A stretch of 64,000 bases of DNA from Hwangdonia lutea. GTDB lineage: Bacteria; Bacteroidota; Bacteroidia; Flavobacteriales; Flavobacteriaceae. Positions within the stretch are counted from its first letter, which is position 1, and each line of letters opens with the position of its first letter. The stretch covers positions 1,584,501 to 1,648,500 of the forward strand of contig NZ_CP136521.1 in the NCBI RefSeq assembly GCF_032814565.1, given 5' to 3'. Below are positions 61,593-64,000 of the stretch, piece after piece. The notes beneath the pieces are model-generated. The model was given only the letters and a program-made list of their open reading frames with translations, was not told the origin of the DNA and searched no databases. The position numbers were made by a program, and so were the translations under genes.

Positions 61593-61617
61593 TCATTTCC
61601 GCGAAAGCGAGGATCTT
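61593..61617. repeat. Half-copy of the palindromic repeat
   Basis: TCATTTCCGCGAAAGCGAGG followed by ATCTT matches the left-arm architecture of the gltX element (TCATTTCGAGC...GAGAAATCT). It includes the small hairpin CGC-GAAA-GCG. It ends 7 bases before the next ATG, so it would form part of that gene's leader. Confidence 0.45.
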
Positions 61618-61624
61618 CATAAAT

Positions 61625-64000
61625 ATGAACAACTTTAAAACCATAGAGACTAAATTAGAGCAATTTATTAGTCGGTATTACACCAACGAATTAATAAAGG
61701 GTGCTATTTTGTTTTTCGCTATTGGCTTGCTATATTTTTTATTTACGTTGTTTATCGAACATGTTTTATGGTTAAATCCGCTGGCGCGAACCATTTTATT
61801 TTGGGTGTTTATTTTAGTTGAGGTTTTGTTGCTCGCTAAGTTTATTGCTGTACCGTTGGCAAAATTATTTAAGCTTAAAAAAGGAATAAATTATGTTGAT
61901 GCTTCTAAAATTATAGGCAATCATTTTCCAGAAGTTAACGATAAGTTGTTGAATGTTGTTCAACTAAAACAAAACCCGTCGCAGTCTGAATTACTGTTAG
62001 CGAGTATAGAACAAAAATCGATAGAATTAAAACCCATTCCGTTTAAGCTGGCGGTTAATTTTAAAAAGAATCTCGAATATTTAAAATATGCCGCCATTCC
62101 CGTTTTAATCATTTTAGCCACTTTTTTAACCGGAGAATCCAATTGGTTTAGCGATAGTTATAAACGTGTTGTGCATTACAAAACGGCTTACGAGCCACCG
62201 GCGCCGTTTCAGTTTTTTGTGGTTAATAACGATTTAAAAGCCATTGAAAACAAGGACTTTAAATTAGAAGTTAGAACTGCTGGCGATGTAACTCCAGAAA
62301 GCGCACAAATTGTATATAATAACGAAACTTACTTTTTAAATAAAAAAGGGATTGGTGAGTTTGAATATGTGTTCTCCCAGCCTAAAACCAACATCAATTT
62401 TCAATTAACGGCAAATACCGTAATCTCAAAACCATACACCTTAAATGTTGTTGAAACGCCATCACTATTGAGTTTCGAGATGGTTTTAGATTATCCGAAA
62501 CACACCAAAAAGAAGAATGCTGTTTTAAAAAGTACCGGTAACGCCGTAGTTCCCGAAGGCACGAATGTAACGTGGCGACTTAAAACAAAATCGACCGATA
62601 ACGTTCACCTATTCGCAAATGATACCCTAGATTTTTCATCGGATAAATTGAATAATTTTGAATTATCAAAACGTCTTTATAAGCATTTTGATTATAGTTT
62701 AAGCACAAGCAACGCCAACCTAAAAAACTACGAAAATTTAACATTTAGAATCGATGTAGTTAAAGATGAGTATCCCGAACTCGACTTAAAAATGCAAGTG
62801 GATAGCCTCGATTTACAAACCTTATATTTTTACGGACTAATTAGTGACGATTATGGGTTTAGCAAACTTCAAATGGTGTATTTTCCGGCAAATGATGCGG
62901 CTAAAAAGCAAGTGGAGAATATTCCAATTTCCAATACAAATATTGATGAGTTTATTACAGCGTTCCCAAATAATTTGAATATTGAGGCAGGAATTGCTTA
63001 TGAATTATACTTTCAAGTGTTTGATAATGATGTAGTTAACAGATATAAGCGCACAAAAAGCAATGTGTTTACCTATAGAAAACGTACCCAAGCCGAAGAG
63101 GAACGGAAACAATTGAAGGAACAAAGCGAAACGATAAAAGACTTAAATAAATCTTTAGAAAAGTTTGAGGAGCAAGAGAAAAAACTTGAAGAACTATCTA
63201 AAACCCAAAAGGAAAAATCGAGCTTGAATTTTAACGATAAAAAGAAATTGGAATCATTTTTAAAACGTCAACAGCAACAAGACGAAATGATGAAGAATTT
63301 CAACAAAAAACTTAAAGAGAATTTAGAGGATTTTCAAAAGGAGAATATAAAAGAAGATACCTTTAAAGAAGACTTAAAAAAGCGATTGGATGAAAATGAA
63401 GAGCAGCTTAAAAGAGACGAAAAACTTTTAGAGGAATTAAAAAAACTTCAGGAAAAAATAAATAAAGAAGAGTTAACCGAAAAACTTGAAGAATTAGCAA
63501 AACAGAATAAAAACAAAAAGCGAAGTCTTCAACAATTAATCGAGTTAACCAAGCGCTTTTATATTGAAAAAAAATTAGAAAAACTCAAAGAGGATTTAAT
63601 GAAGTTGGCTATCGATCAAGAAAAACTATCTAACGAACCCGATGAAAATAACACCAAAGGAAATCAGGATGATTTAAACCAGCAATTTGAAGAATTTAAA
63701 AAAGAAATTGAGCAACTTGAAAAAGACAGTAAAGCACTAAAAAAGCCTATTGATATTCCGCGTGACAAATTGGATGAAAGAGAAGTTGATAACGAGCAGC
63801 AAAAGGCATCAGAATCTTTAGAAAAAAGTAAAGGGGAAAAAGCTACAGACAAGCAAGAAGGCGAGCCCAAAGAAAGTGAAAACCAAAATCAAAAAAACGC
63901 CAAAAAGAGTCAAAAGAAAGCCGCAAAAAAAATGATGGAAATGAGCGAGAAAATGAAAAGCTCTATGGGCAGAAGTGATGCCAACCAAATGCAAGAAGAT
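61625..64000 (+). CDS. DUF4175 family protein, N-terminal part
   Basis: This gene runs off the window; 792 codons are visible without a stop. It has two N-terminal TM helices (about 25-45 and 55-80) and a third (about 155-172; IPVLIILATFLTG). A periplasmic-looking beta region follows (about 180-480), then a very long charged coiled coil rich in Glu, Lys and Gln (about 485-790, with LEELKKLQEKINKEEL). This is the layout of the DUF4175 proteins of Bacteroidota (usually about 1,100 residues). The function is unknown; a role in envelope integrity is guessed. The missing part would be the C-terminus. Confidence 0.85.
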   Translation, partial: MNNFKTIETKLEQFISRYYTNELIKGAILFFAIGLLYFLFTLFIEHVLWLNPLARTILFWVFILVEVLLLAKFIAVPLAKLFKLKKGINYVDASKIIGNHFPEVNDKLLNVVQLKQNPSQSELLLASIEQKSIELKPIPFKLAVNFKKNLEYLKYAAIPVLIILATFLTGESNWFSDSYKRVVHYKTAYEPPAPFQFFVVNNDLKAIENKDFKLEVRTAGDVTPESAQIVYNNETYFLNKKGIGEFEYVFSQPKTNINFQLTANTVISKPYTLNVVETPSLLSFEMVLDYPKHTKKKNAVLKSTGNAVVPEGTNVTWRLKTKSTDNVHLFANDTLDFSSDKLNNFELSKRLYKHFDYSLSTSNANLKNYENLTFRIDVVKDEYPELDLKMQVDSLDLQTLYFYGLISDDYGFSKLQMVYFPANDAAKKQVENIPISNTNIDEFITAFPNNLNIEAGIAYELYFQVFDNDVVNRYKRTKSNVFTYRKRTQAEEERKQLKEQSETIKDLNKSLEKFEEQEKKLEELSKTQKEKSSLNFNDKKKLESFLKRQQQQDEMMKNFNKKLKENLEDFQKENIKEDTFKEDLKKRLDENEEQLKRDEKLLEELKKLQEKINKEELTEKLEELAKQNKNKKRSLQQLIELTKRFYIEKKLEKLKEDLMKLAIDQEKLSNEPDENNTKGNQDDLNQQFEEFKKEIEQLEKDSKALKKPIDIPRDKLDEREVDNEQQKASESLEKSKGEKATDKQEGEPKESENQNQKNAKKSQKKAAKKMMEMSEKMKSSMGRSDANQMQED

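Overview
The window is a low-GC chromosomal segment from a member of the Flavobacteriaceae (Bacteroidota). Four kinds of evidence point there. Two secreted proteins carry type IX secretion (T9SS) or gliding-type C-terminal sorting domains. Several -7 boxes fit the Bacteroidota pattern TAnnTTTG, and Shine-Dalgarno sites are scarce. Core proteins have flavobacterial architectures (DUF4175, DUF202, head-GIN DUF2807, small PID-motif membrane protein). Flavobacterial intergenic repeats are present. No prophage, insertion sequence, CRISPR array or dedicated defence system is visible; most of the window is ordinary housekeeping chromosome.

Layout. 0-8.6 kb: fatty-acid genes (accB, fabH), the DUF177-rpmF pair and pdxA on the minus strand, then ribE, a small PID-motif protein, a CAU tRNA, methylmalonyl-CoA epimerase, rbfA, an FtsX-type permease and dusB. 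8.7-10.5 kb: lepA. 11.1-21.8 kb: a six-gene alpha-glucan cluster (GT4 synthase, glgC, glgE, maltokinase, glgB, GH31 glucosidase) that reads as a GlgE-type maltose-1-phosphate pathway, closed by a strong bidirectional terminator. 21.8-29 kb: ion transport (CPA antiporter, Usp-SulP coupled pair, SLC13/RCK carrier, DUF202). 29-34.5 kb: MBL hydrolase, two lipoprotein peptidases (S8, M1) and an SDR enzyme. 34.6-36.7 kb: an arsenic operon arsR-arsC-acr3 with a clear promoter and embedded operator. 36.8-42 kb: rnpA, an S41 protease, and two OmpA-domain proteins flanking a T9SS leucine-rich-repeat protein. 42-44 kb: ElaA, a CDF transporter and rpiB. 44.0-44.7 kb: a 726-bp AT-rich gap with a perfect DnaA box and several near-boxes, a candidate replication origin. 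44.7-52 kb: rnr, an HExxH protein, a T9SS GH26 enzyme, small conserved proteins and a LysE exporter, with two copies of a GCGTTA-bounded repeat and tRNA-Cys beside a decayed partial copy of itself. 52-64 kb: folB, glnS, DUF1761, a GNAT/FemAB-like protein, a YdcF-like protein, an SPFH protein, an outer-membrane barrel, asnA, gltX and a truncated DUF4175 protein.

The most notable signals are a 62-bp palindromic repeat inserted in frame inside gltX, with an intergenic relative of the same span and degenerate halves elsewhere; the candidate oriC upstream of rnr; the GlgE pathway cluster without TreS; the tRNA-Cys relic; and the arsR promoter, whose operator fills the -33/-7 spacer.
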